Part shown: positions 9,856-17,485 of the stretch, one piece after another
Numbering within the stretch: the first letter of the stretch is position 1
Layout: each line of letters opens with the position of its first letter
Assembly (NCBI RefSeq): GCF_006170445.1
Contig: NZ_VCNA01000008.1
Location: 186,001-250,000 of the forward strand
Reading direction: 5' to 3'
Length of the DNA: 64,000 bases
Source: Brevibacillus dissolubilis
GTDB lineage: Bacteria; Bacillota; Bacilli; Brevibacillales; Brevibacillaceae
The notes under the pieces: generated by a model
What the model saw: the letters and a program-made list of their open reading frames with translations, nothing else
What the model was told of the DNA's origin: nothing
Databases searched by the model: none
Made by a program: the position numbers and the translations under genes

Positions 9856-9891
9856 TGGAAGCCCCTCCTTTTCCTTACATAGTAACATGGA

Positions 9892-9926
9892 AAAAGAAAG
9901 TGGACGAGTTCATTTCGTCCACTTTT
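9892..9926 (-). terminator. Terminator of the RCC1 protein gene
   Basis: AAAGTGGACGA (9897-9907) pairs with TCGTCCACTTT (9915-9925), with T-rich runs on both sides. It lies between the RCC1 gene stop and the start of the kinase gene and can work in both directions. Confidence 0.8.
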
Positions 9927-9953
9927 TTCCACACAGTTATTCGGTTGGGGGGA

Positions 9954-12488
9954 TTACGGGATTGAAATCAAGGTTGGGGTGGCTGTGCCGTCTGTGGTGC
10001 CATTGCCGAGTTGGCCGCCGAAGTTGCCGCCCCATGTCCAGATGGTACCGTTGGCTTTCATCGCGATGGTATGTGTCTCCCCTGTGGATAATGCGATGAC
10101 ATCGGTAAGGCTTGGGAGTTGTTTGGGGATGTCTTGCATGTTGTAGATCTCAGATGGAGTGGTTTCATATCCAAGTTGGCCGAAATCATTGTTGCCCCAG
10201 GAAAGCACGGTCCCGTTGGCTTTTAGCGCAAAGGTGTGGTTGTTTTCGGTACGGATCGCCGCGATGCCGTCTGCCACTTTGCGCGGAAGGTCTTTCATGG
10301 TGTTCTGCTCTTGGCCGTTCCCGTTGCCGAGTTGCCCCATGTAGTTGCTGCCCCATGTCCAGACACTGCCGTCTGTCTTGAGCACGGCGATGTTGAGGAA
10401 TCCACTGGATACGGCGATCGCGTCATCAAACACCGGAATCTGTACAGGTGTGGTCAATGGTGCTCCGCCATTCAGACTGAAATAGTCACTGCCCCACATC
10501 CACACGGTTCCATCTTGCTTGACGGCAAAGGATTGCTCCTGATTCGTATAGATATATGTGACATCACTAAGGTCTTGCACTTGAACAGGTGTCGTGCTGT
10601 CCTCGGTCGTACCGTTGCCCAGCTGACCATTATAGTTGACTCCCCACGCCCAGACCGTTCCGTCTGCCCGGAGTGCGAGTGTGTGATTGGATGCACTGAT
10701 GGCTGTAATATGTGACAAGCCTTGTACGTGGACGGGAGTGGTCTGGCTGTCTTTGTTGCCGATGCCTAATTGGCCAAAATCGTTGCTGCCCCATGCCCAA
10801 ACGGTTCCGTCTTGACGCAGTGCCAGGGTGTAGTTGGTACCGCCTTCGACAGCTTGGACATCGGTAAGACCACTAGCCTGAACCGGAGTGCTGCTGTCAT
10901 CCGTGGTGCCGTTGCCCAGCTGTCCGTAGCTGTTGGCTCCCCACATCCAAAGCGTGCCGTCCGGCTTGATCACACCGGAATGTCCCATGAAGCCCGGCGA
11001 AGTCAGGACACGGTTCATGCTGTGATTCACCTGTGGGAGTGACCAGACGTGAATCCCGACGAGAATCGTCTGTCCGCCGTATTCTACTGTGGCTGTCGTC
11101 GCACCGACAGAGCGGGCGCGGACGAGCCCTTGTGCGTCGATGGTGGCAATGGTCTCATCCTCCACCGTGTAGGTCGCTTGCTCGGATACATCATCGACTG
11201 TACCGTCATAGGCTGCCTGCGTGACGGAGAGCTGCTGGCTTCTTCCGACCGGCAGATAAATGCTGTCTGTATCGACATGCAATTGGTCATCATGTGGTAC
11301 GAGATGAATCAAAACCGGCTCATGACGGTCTGTATTCGTCCCATCCCCCAATTGTCCGTTGAAATTGCGGCCCCATGCATAGACCTCATTTTCTCTGGTC
11401 ACGGCAAAAGAATGGCGTGGTTGAGCAGAGATGCTTGCGATGTTAGAGAGATCCGGTACAAGGACTGGTGTCTCTTGGCGCTCGGTATGGCCCAGCCCCA
11501 GTTCCCCTGCGGTATTATCTCCCCAAGCATACACATCTCCATCCGCTGTAAGAGCCAGTGTATGGGAAGTAGAGGAATCCAGCTTTACGATGCCGCTCAA
11601 GCCGGGAACCTGTACAGGCTGACGGTCATAATCCCACGTATACACGGTACCGTCGCTCTTCAGTGCATAGGCATTGTTCCCGCCTCCGTAGATGGCCTGT
11701 ACATTTTCCAGACCTGGTACAGGGTGCGGCTGGTAGTATGGTTGACCCGGATCAGCACTCATGCAGCCCCATGTCATCACAGTGCCGTCATTTTTCAAGG
11801 CAGCAGAGTAGCAGTTACCGCTTGCCACCTGAACGACGGAATCCAGGTCAGGTATCAGAAAAGGAGTCGCTGTATGGCTGAAGGTTCCTGTGCCTAGCTG
11901 TCCGTTGGTGTTGTCCCCCCATCCCCAAACTGTACCGTCCTCTTTGAGGGCAAGGGCGAAGCTGACGCTTGCGGTAAGACTTTTCACATCTGTCAGATCA
12001 GGGAGCTGGACAGGAGCATAGTGACTCTCTTCCGTACCGTCGCCCAGTTGACCATAGCGGTTGTTCCCCCATGCCCAGACGGTCCCGTCCGTCTTCTGTG
12101 CGAGTGTATAGTCGTAGCCGGTTGTAACTGCGGCTACATGGTCAATCCCCGGTACTTTTACGTGACGGCCAGGGACCGCTTGATTATGACCCAAGCCTAA
12201 TTGACCATACGTGTTGTCCCCCCAGCCCCAGAGAGTCCCGTCTTCTTTGACCATCACGGTATGGTAAGCCCCGCTCGTGCTCAGACTGGGACGGATTGCT
12301 CCCGGTGGCACCTGCTCCCCTCCGTAGACGAGTTCTGTAACACTTGGTTCTGCTTGTCCGATCTGCGTGCTGTCCATCTCAACCGCAAAATCTGACAAAA
12401 ACGGCTCCGCCGCCAACGCAGGCGCAGAAACGAGTTGTGACGCCAATGCCACGGCCGTCATGACCTGCAAGGTAACCTTCCTTTTCAT
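9954..12488 (-). CDS. Exported double RCC1 beta-propeller protein with a central Big_2-like domain
   Basis: Protein of 844 residues starting at the ATG at 12488 (GGGAG upstream) with a signal peptide (MKRKVTLQVMTAVALASQLVSAPALA). Residues about 60-390 hold seven RCC1 blades, recognised by DGTVWxWGxNxxGQLG. Residues about 395-480 form a Big_2/Ig-like domain (LPVGRSQQLSV, SVGATTATVEYGG). Residues about 500-844 hold seven more RCC1 blades. Two complete seven-bladed propellers joined by an Ig-like domain is my inference from the count. Blades 4 and 5 of the first block are degenerate. No wall anchor is visible. Likely role: extracellular protein or polysaccharide binding; ligand unknown. Confidence 0.88.
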   Translation of the reverse strand: MKRKVTLQVMTAVALASQLVSAPALAAEPFLSDFAVEMDSTQIGQAEPSVTELVYGGEQVPPGAIRPSLSTSGAYHTVMVKEDGTLWGWGDNTYGQLGLGHNQAVPGRHVKVPGIDHVAAVTTGYDYTLAQKTDGTVWAWGNNRYGQLGDGTEESHYAPVQLPDLTDVKSLTASVSFALALKEDGTVWGWGDNTNGQLGTGTFSHTATPFLIPDLDSVVQVASGNCYSAALKNDGTVMTWGCMSADPGQPYYQPHPVPGLENVQAIYGGGNNAYALKSDGTVYTWDYDRQPVQVPGLSGIVKLDSSTSHTLALTADGDVYAWGDNTAGELGLGHTERQETPVLVPDLSNIASISAQPRHSFAVTRENEVYAWGRNFNGQLGDGTNTDRHEPVLIHLVPHDDQLHVDTDSIYLPVGRSQQLSVTQAAYDGTVDDVSEQATYTVEDETIATIDAQGLVRARSVGATTATVEYGGQTILVGIHVWSLPQVNHSMNRVLTSPGFMGHSGVIKPDGTLWMWGANSYGQLGNGTTDDSSTPVQASGLTDVQAVEGGTNYTLALRQDGTVWAWGSNDFGQLGIGNKDSQTTPVHVQGLSHITAISASNHTLALRADGTVWAWGVNYNGQLGNGTTEDSTTPVQVQDLSDVTYIYTNQEQSFAVKQDGTVWMWGSDYFSLNGGAPLTTPVQIPVFDDAIAVSSGFLNIAVLKTDGSVWTWGSNYMGQLGNGNGQEQNTMKDLPRKVADGIAAIRTENNHTFALKANGTVLSWGNNDFGQLGYETTPSEIYNMQDIPKQLPSLTDVIALSTGETHTIAMKANGTIWTWGGNFGGQLGNGTTDGTATPTLISIP

Positions 12489-12535
12489 AATTGCCGACTC
12501 CCTTCGACATATTTTGATTTTTTTCGGTAATCCAA

Positions 12536-12541
12536 ATTATA
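12536..12541 (-). promoter_or_regulatory. Candidate -10 box of the RCC1 gene
   Basis: A perfect TATAAT on the minus strand lies 48 bp upstream of the start codon. The -35 region at the right spacing is poor, so the call rests mainly on the -10. Confidence 0.4.
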
Positions 12542-12735
12542 GGTGATAAGCAGGAAAAGATAAACATACAAAAGTAATAATCAGTGACATTCGACTAAGA
12601 GATATTATTTTAATGAATATGTTAAAACCTGCTGTTGATCCTATTGATTGTTGGGGAGTTGACTGTGGGAGTGGGTATTTTTGTGGATATGTGTTGGGTC
12701 TTCTGTATCCTTGGGCTTAGATTGGTGGACAGCGT

Positions 12736-12770
12736 AAAAAAGCCCACTTGCCAATGATGACAAGTGAGCT
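12736..12770 (-). terminator. Terminator of pyrH
   Basis: On the minus strand AGCTCACTTG pairs with CAAGTGGGCT, followed by a run of T. It lies about 55 bp after the pyrH stop. The rest of 12542-12735 shows no gene. Confidence 0.8.
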
Positions 12771-12823
12771 TCTTCTTTATTCGTTTGATATGTTTCGATT
12801 GGCTTTGATTCGCTCTATCTCAT

Positions 12824-13564
12824 CTACTCAATCAACACCGTCTCAACCTCTTCACTAATATACGTCCCCGCATTCTCCCCCTGGCAGATCCGTTTCATCA
12901 CATCCGGCTGATCAAAATTAAACACATGGATCGGCAGGTTATGATCGCGGGCCAGAATGATTGCAGACTGGTCCATCACGCGCAGATTCTGATTCACGAC
13001 ATCGTTGTAGGCCACAGATTCGTAGCGTTTGACATCTTTATTGATCCGGGGGTCACCGCTTAGGACTCCGTCTACGCCGTGTTTGGCGACGAGGATCGCA
13101 TCGCTTTTCATCTCCAGAGCACGTTGGACAGCGGGGTAGTCGGTCGTGACATAAGGTTGACCATTTCCTCCCGCAAAAATCACCACGTACCCACTCCTCA
13201 GGTGTTGAACCGCTTTCAGCCGGATATACGGCTCAGCAACAGAGTTGATCGGGACGGAGGTCATCACGCGGACTTCTTTTCCCAGCTTGGAGGTAAGCAC
13301 GCCTCGGAGCATCAGGCTGTTAATCACCGTGGCCAGCGTACCGATATTGTCCGCCTCTACCCTGTCGATTCCCCATGCTGTTGCCATATTTCCCCGGAAA
13401 ATGTTGCCCCCGCCGATCACAATCGACAATTCGACCCCCATCTCCACGACCTTGGTGATCTCATTGGCGATATGGTCGAGACGCCCGTGGTCGAACCCGA
13501 ACTCATTCTCCCCGCTTACGGCGCCCCCGCTCAGTTTAATCAACACCCGTTTGTATCTGCTCAC
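12824..13564 (-). CDS. pyrH: UMP kinase (uridylate kinase)
   Basis: Protein of 246 residues from the GTG at 13564, with GGGAGGGG 7 nt upstream. It belongs to the amino-acid-kinase fold UMP kinases, which make UDP from UMP and ATP in pyrimidine nucleotide synthesis. Visible signatures: KLSGG near the N-terminus, VIGGGNIFRG, INSLMLRGVL, TTDYPAVQRALE and the C-terminal DQSAIILARDHNLPIHVFN. The usual KLSGEA reads KLSGGA here. Most bacteria keep pyrH between tsf and frr; here it stands alone between an inositol monophosphatase and an exported protein, with its own promoter and leader hairpin. It may be the only copy or a paralogue; the window cannot decide. Confidence 0.9.
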   Translation of the reverse strand: MSRYKRVLIKLSGGAVSGENEFGFDHGRLDHIANEITKVVEMGVELSIVIGGGNIFRGNMATAWGIDRVEADNIGTLATVINSLMLRGVLTSKLGKEVRVMTSVPINSVAEPYIRLKAVQHLRSGYVVIFAGGNGQPYVTTDYPAVQRALEMKSDAILVAKHGVDGVLSGDPRINKDVKRYESVAYNDVVNQNLRVMDQSAIILARDHNLPIHVFNFDQPDVMKRICQGENAGTYISEEVETVLIE

Positions 13565-13587
13565 AAGTGACCCCTCCCTTTGTCTAC

Positions 13588-13630
13588 AAAAAAAAGGAAC
13601 GAAAGCGGCTTAACCACTCACGTTCCTTTT
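13588..13630 (-). terminator. Leader terminator or attenuator directly upstream of pyrH
   Basis: On the minus strand AAAGGAACG pairs with CGTTCCTTT, with an inner AGTGG/CCGCT stem, followed by eight or nine T. It ends about 20 bp before the pyrH start and lies downstream of a good promoter at 13725-13753, so transcripts meet it before the coding region. It could be an attenuator, or the terminator of the phosphatase gene farther upstream. Confidence 0.7.
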
Positions 13631-13724
13631 GCAAAAGGGAATGACGAAAGGAAACCGCCAGACCCGAAGTATCCTGTCATTTTCATTCCGTCCACCCCCT
13701 TGTTTTGTTTTTGTACCGCTCCAT

Positions 13725-13753
13725 ATTGTATGTGCGGTGGGTAATTTTTACAA
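13725..13753 (-). promoter_or_regulatory. Candidate sigma-A promoter of pyrH
   Basis: On the minus strand TTGTAA (13748-13753) and TACAAT (13725-13730) are separated by 17 bp. Transcription would start near 13718, giving a leader of about 150 nt containing the terminator-like hairpin. Confidence 0.55.
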
Positions 13754-13778
13754 CAACTTTTCTGAAAAGAGTGAAGGG

Positions 13779-14558
13779 TTATTTCTGCACGGTCATCCCA
13801 TGGATCGCCTGATGCAGCACCCCGTTGCTGACGATAATGCTCGTATTCTCGCCCTCTACAAAGCTCTGATGCTGGTACGGGTTACCTTCCCAGTCGGTCA
13901 CGGTCGCTCCCGCCTCCTGCGCGATCAGAATCCCTGCGGCCACATCCATGACCCCAGATTGTTGCATCACAATATAATCAATCCATCCATGCGCCAACAG
14001 GCAAAAATCCAGTGCCGGCCCGATATTGCGCATCAGCCGCTTGGTCTGGAGCATAAATGGACGGGTAAACGCAAGCTCCTGTTCCTTGCTCACCGAGTTT
14101 CGGCCCCGCACGTACGTCCCGACCGCTTTTTCCAGCTCAGAGCGTGTATTGACGGACAGCTTTTTCCCGTTCAGATAAGCCCCTTTGCCTTTTTCCGCCC
14201 AAAACATCTGCTCAGCGACCGGATTATAGACGACCCCTAAGACAATCTCATCCTTGTGCTGCAGAGCAATCGAAACGGAAAAATACGGATACCCGATAAA
14301 ATAATTGTTGGTACCATCCAACGGGTCCACGATCCACAAGTACTCGTCATCCCGTTTGACCGTCCCCACCTCTTCCGAGAAGATCGTGTGCGTCGGAAAA
14401 TGCTTGTGCAGCACCTCGATGACACGACGCTCGCTCTCCTTGTCCTCTGGAAGCTTTACATCGTTGTGCGATTCCAGGTCGGGAAACAGTTGCTCGGTAA
14501 AACGTTCTTTCAGATAGGCCCCCGCTTCACGGGCCGCTTGCTTGGCAATTTCCAACAT
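13779..14558 (-). CDS. Inositol monophosphatase family protein
   Basis: Protein of 259 residues. I start at the ATG at 14558; a GTG nine codons upstream has no ribosome site. The metal-binding motif WIVDPLDGTNN, the acidic residues in IFSEEVG and the C-terminal GVMDVAAGILIAQEAGATVTD are all present, so the Mg-dependent phosphatase site looks intact. Family members hydrolyse inositol phosphates, fructose-1,6-bisphosphate or PAP; sequence alone does not choose. The gene is read toward pyrH, but a separate promoter lies between them. Confidence 0.88.
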   Translation of the reverse strand: MLEIAKQAAREAGAYLKERFTEQLFPDLESHNDVKLPEDKESERRVIEVLHKHFPTHTIFSEEVGTVKRDDEYLWIVDPLDGTNNYFIGYPYFSVSIALQHKDEIVLGVVYNPVAEQMFWAEKGKGAYLNGKKLSVNTRSELEKAVGTYVRGRNSVSKEQELAFTRPFMLQTKRLMRNIGPALDFCLLAHGWIDYIVMQQSGVMDVAAGILIAQEAGATVTDWEGNPYQHQSFVEGENTSIIVSNGVLHQAIHGMTVQK

Positions 14559-14714
14559 GGCGTTTCGACTTCCCTTCTTCTCCACATCCGTTTACATCTA
14601 TCCGTTTCAGCATATCATAAATATGCAAAAATTACCCTTGCAGACTCGGCGGTAAGTGCCTAAAATAGAAAGACCCATTGGTTTCCCCATATGAATACGA
14701 GGGGGTAAGAATGT

Positions 14715-15092
14715 ATGAACAGTGATTTTATCCGCCTGAAAAACCTGGAAGGCGAACTCAAGCTGACCCAGATGACACGCAGCCTCGGCACTTCCGTGAC
14801 CAGCAAAGAACTGGTGTTTCAAAAGCCGCATATGACCTATCACCTGTTTTTGCAGGATATCATCAGCATGATTCCGACGAAGATCGAATCTCCTGTGATG
14901 ACGATGAAGCATTCTTCCGAGTGGCTTCGTACCGAATTTGCCTCTGACTACTATAAAATCGCAGTCAAATGGGTGCGTATCGTAACCCGTTCCGGCGTAG
15001 TAGAGCGCGAGAATACGGAGTTTATCGTTCCGTTGTCTGACAAGATGCTGAATTATATCCGCACTTATAGTGGGTTGATGATCATTGAATAG
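14715..15092 (+). CDS. Hypothetical protein, 125 residues
   Basis: I do not recognise this protein. It has a good ribosome site (GAGGGGG about 9 nt before the ATG), normal codon use and its own terminator, so it is very probably real. There is no signal peptide and no membrane segment; composition is that of a soluble alpha/beta protein, with motifs LTQMTRSLGTSVTSKELVFQ near the N-terminus and a C-terminal hydrophobic end (TYSGLMIIE). It is divergent from the phosphatase gene. Confidence 0.7.
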   Translation: MNSDFIRLKNLEGELKLTQMTRSLGTSVTSKELVFQKPHMTYHLFLQDIISMIPTKIESPVMTMKHSSEWLRTEFASDYYKIAVKWVRIVTRSGVVERENTEFIVPLSDKMLNYIRTYSGLMIIE

Positions 15093-15093
15093 A

Positions 15094-15138
15094 AAAACTG
15101 GAGCATTCTCATAGGATGAGGAGGCTCCAGTTTTTTAT
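15094..15138 (+). terminator. Terminator of the 125-residue protein gene
   Basis: AAAACTGGAGC (15094-15104) pairs with GCTCCAGTTTT (15124-15134), followed by T. Confidence 0.85.
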
Positions 15139-15180
15139 TTTCATATTCTTATAGCCGAAAGGATTACTTTTTGTAGTGCG

Positions 15181-15405
15181 GGAGATGAGGCGGCTTTCAA
15201 GCTGCTCGCCTTGTTGAAACCCCTTCGTAAGAAGGCATGACTGTCCGCTCCGAATGCTTCCCAGAGTGCATAGGGCAAAAAAGGTTTACTCGAAGATGAT
15301 TGAAGTTTGCCCCGGAAGCCTATTCGATGAAGGACTCTCAGGGAATCATTCTCCGCTAAGCTGGGGTTCCAAAGAGGCTCCCTGCTTGAAAGCCGCCTCA
15401 TCTCC
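15181..15405 (+). repeat. Dispersed hairpin element, family A copy 2
   Basis: The ends form a perfect 22-bp inverted repeat: 15181-15202 (beginning GGAGATGAGGCGG) with 15384-15405. Internal blocks are shared with copy 1 in reverse orientation, notably GACTGTCCGCTCCGAATGC, GGGCAAAAAAGGTT and TTGAAGTTTGCCCC. The outer stem sequence differs from the other copies. It follows the terminator of the preceding gene and lies 150 bp from a family B element. Confidence 0.88.
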
Positions 15406-15431
15406 ACCAGCCAAGTGGAAGGCGGAAAAAG

Positions 15432-15479
15432 AGAAAGGCTGAAGATCTTACCCCAACAGTAAGATCTTCAGCCTTTTTC
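15432..15479. terminator. Bidirectional terminator-like hairpin
   Basis: An 18-bp perfect stem, AAAGGCTGAAGATCTTAC with its complement, around a 7-nt loop. A run of five T follows on the plus strand. It stands between two repeat elements and may end the thioesterase transcript on the minus strand. Confidence 0.75.
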
Positions 15480-15554
15480 TCATATAAATCTTTTTATCTT
15501 ATTCCCTATCTTCTTTCAAAATCTTTTTCAATAGGTTCCGTTCTCCCACTCAGT

Positions 15555-15655
15555 AGCGTGAGGATCATCTGTTTGTAAGGAGACCGGCCGAACAACGTGA
15601 GGGAAAGGCGACTGGAAAACAGATGATCCTCGCGCTCCTACCGGAGCAACAACCC
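15555..15655 (+). repeat. Dispersed hairpin element, family B copy 1
   Basis: AGCGTGAGGATCATCTGTTT pairs with the segment ending at 15636 over 20 bp with one G-U. The loop carries two related motifs, AAGGAGACCGG and AAGGCGACTGG. A small side hairpin GCTCC-tacc-GGAGC follows. The same element lies inverted at 63364-63482 with compensating stem changes. No ORF fits it. Confidence 0.85.
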
Positions 15656-15667
15656 TTGAAAAGAAAA

Positions 15668-16159
15668 CTACTTATTAAGTGCCCGAGTCGGTCTTGGCAC
15701 GAGCATAAAAGTCCCCGTCCCATGCGCCACAAGATTATCGCGGTCATCATACACGCGGCCCTCGATCACCACAATCTTTCTCCCACGCTGGATAAAAGAA
15801 GCTTCGGATCTCACATGCTTCCCTCTCGCCGGACGCAGATAGCGGGTCTGCAGGTCGGTCGTTACCGCTACGAGATCAGGCGGCAATTGGCGGTTGATCA
15901 AGGACCCCATTGTGCAGTCGATCAGAGTCGCGGTGATGCCGCCATGCACCATGCCAAGGTTGTTATCCATATATTTTGTGATCGGGACGATGAACTGATA
16001 GGTATCCTCATCAACAAATTGCCCAGACAGGCCCAAAAAGGCGGATACATAGGAACTGCCGCGTTCGCGCCGTTGACGGATCGCCGAAAGAGTCAACTCG
16101 AGAATCTCCCGCTCTTCGTCACTGCCGTTTTCATAGATATCTTTGATTTCTTCCATCAT
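15668..16159 (-). CDS. PaaI-type hot-dog fold thioesterase
   Basis: Protein of 163 residues from the ATG at 16159, preceded by GGAGG at 8 nt. A central GMVHGGITATLIDCTMGSL is the hot-dog helix and HGG active-site segment of PaaI/DUF4442-type acyl-CoA thioesterases, and the second half (VAVTTDLQTRYLRPARG, ASFIQRGRKIVVIEGRVYD) matches the rest of the fold. It should hydrolyse an acyl- or aryl-CoA thioester in the cytoplasm; substrate unknown. The EamA transporter gene lies 74 bp upstream in the same direction, so the two may be co-transcribed. Confidence 0.85.
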   Translation of the reverse strand: MMEEIKDIYENGSDEEREILELTLSAIRQRRERGSSYVSAFLGLSGQFVDEDTYQFIVPITKYMDNNLGMVHGGITATLIDCTMGSLINRQLPPDLVAVTTDLQTRYLRPARGKHVRSEASFIQRGRKIVVIEGRVYDDRDNLVAHGTGTFMLVPRPTRALNK

Positions 16160-16232
16160 AATCAATTCCTCCGAAAACCTAGCAAGTTAGTATGCTATTT
16201 TTTCTCAATTGTAACGGTTTATTGATACTATT

Positions 16233-17174
16233 TCACGCATTAACTTCGCGGGCATGTGCTGTACTCTCTGCTTGCTTGACACGGCGAACGCCTCTCACCT
16301 TCTGGAAGGACAGCCAGACACCCGCAAGGACGAACAGACCACCGACGGATTGGGCATTCTCCATGCTCTCTCCCAAGAACACGATCGCAAACACAGAGGC
16401 AAACACCGGTATGAAATTGATAAAAGGCGAAACATTGCTCGGACCAAGTGTCTGAATCGCTTTGTTCCAGGAGAAGAACGCAGCCACCGAAGCAAAAATC
16501 CCCAGATACAGCACCGCATACAGATTCTCAATCCGGAACAGCTGCACATCACGCGTACTCATCTCCCAGACCGCACCCGGCAACAGGCAGAGTGCCCCGG
16601 CCAGCGCGATACAGAAGAAGCCGGTCAGGCCTGGCAGTTTGGCAGATGTCTTACGCAGGGCGACCGAATAGAACGCCCAGAACAGGTTGGCGAAGATGAT
16701 AATCATATCCCCTTTATTGAACTGCAGAGACAGAATCGTATCCACACTTCCTTTGCTCACAATCCACAGAACGCCAAGGGAAGAGACGACGAACCCAGAG
16801 ATTTGCAGGCTCGAGATCCGCTCCTTGAGGAAAAAGAACGAGCCCAGCGCAATCAGAATCGGCGACCAGGAAGAAAGAATCGCAGCATTGATAGTCGTGG
16901 TATAACCCATCGCAATATAAATCATCACGGTAAACACACTGATCCCCGTCGCTCCAAGCATCAGCGCCTCTTTCCAGTGCTTTTTGTATTGCTGCCCGTT
17001 TTTACTCAATTCACGGTAGACAAACGGCAACAGAATCAACACAGCCAGCATCCAGCGTGCGGCTGACAGGGTAAATGGCGGCAGATATGGAAGGATTGTA
17101 CGGCTGACTAAAAAGTTCCCACCCCACAGCATGGTGGCGAGCATAGGAAGGAAATAAATATAGCGGCTACTCAT
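16233..17174 (-). CDS. EamA-family (DMT superfamily) transporter
   Basis: Protein of 313 residues with about ten hydrophobic segments in the two five-helix repeats typical of drug/metabolite transporters (LWGGNFLVSRTILPYLPPF, then a second EamA half beginning near GDMIIIFANLFWAFYSVALRK). It is expected to export an amino acid, nucleotide precursor or similar small molecule; the direction and substrate are not predictable. Ribosome site GGAGAGGA precedes the ATG. A CcpA-type cre box lies about 50 bp upstream of the start. Confidence 0.88.
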   Translation of the reverse strand: MSSRYIYFLPMLATMLWGGNFLVSRTILPYLPPFTLSAARWMLAVLILLPFVYRELSKNGQQYKKHWKEALMLGATGISVFTVMIYIAMGYTTTINAAILSSWSPILIALGSFFFLKERISSLQISGFVVSSLGVLWIVSKGSVDTILSLQFNKGDMIIIFANLFWAFYSVALRKTSAKLPGLTGFFCIALAGALCLLPGAVWEMSTRDVQLFRIENLYAVLYLGIFASVAAFFSWNKAIQTLGPSNVSPFINFIPVFASVFAIVFLGESMENAQSVGGLFVLAGVWLSFQKVRGVRRVKQAESTAHAREVNA

Positions 17175-17224
17175 CGGTTTCTTCCTCTCCGTTTTTTCTC
17201 TCTTGTTAGATACAATTTAGCATG

Positions 17225-17239
17225 AGTAAACGCTTTCAA
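17225..17239. promoter_or_regulatory. CcpA cre box
   Basis: On the minus strand TTGAAAGCGTTTACT fits the cre consensus WTGNAANCGNWNNCW at every defined position. It lies between the divergent EamA and ilvD genes, closer to EamA. Confidence 0.6.
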
Positions 17240-17414
17240 TTGAGTTTCAAAATTATTTTGCAATTGTGTATTTATTCATCGCTTTTATATTGCAAAGCGT
17301 CTAATCACGCAAGAAACACTGTTATCATTGGTTTTCGAAAATTAATATCATGAGTCGTTTTGTATATTTATGCAATATGGTGGTGTATACAATCATTGCC
17401 TTTTGATCTTATGC

Positions 17415-17443
17415 TTGTATGAATCCTCCCCGGGGTGTAGAAT
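17415..17443 (+). promoter_or_regulatory. Candidate promoter of ilvD
   Basis: TTGTAT (17415-17420) and TAGAAT (17438-17443) are spaced by 17 bp that include the palindrome CCCCGGGG. I see no T-box or peptide attenuator in the short leader that follows. Confidence 0.45.
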
Positions 17444-17485
17444 AATCTGAACATACTGATAAAGAATACCTGGAGGGAAACATAC

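Noticed and set aside
15181-15405. Family A element as an insertion sequence with a transposase
   Set aside because: Only 225 bp long with no transposase-size frame; at most a non-autonomous element.
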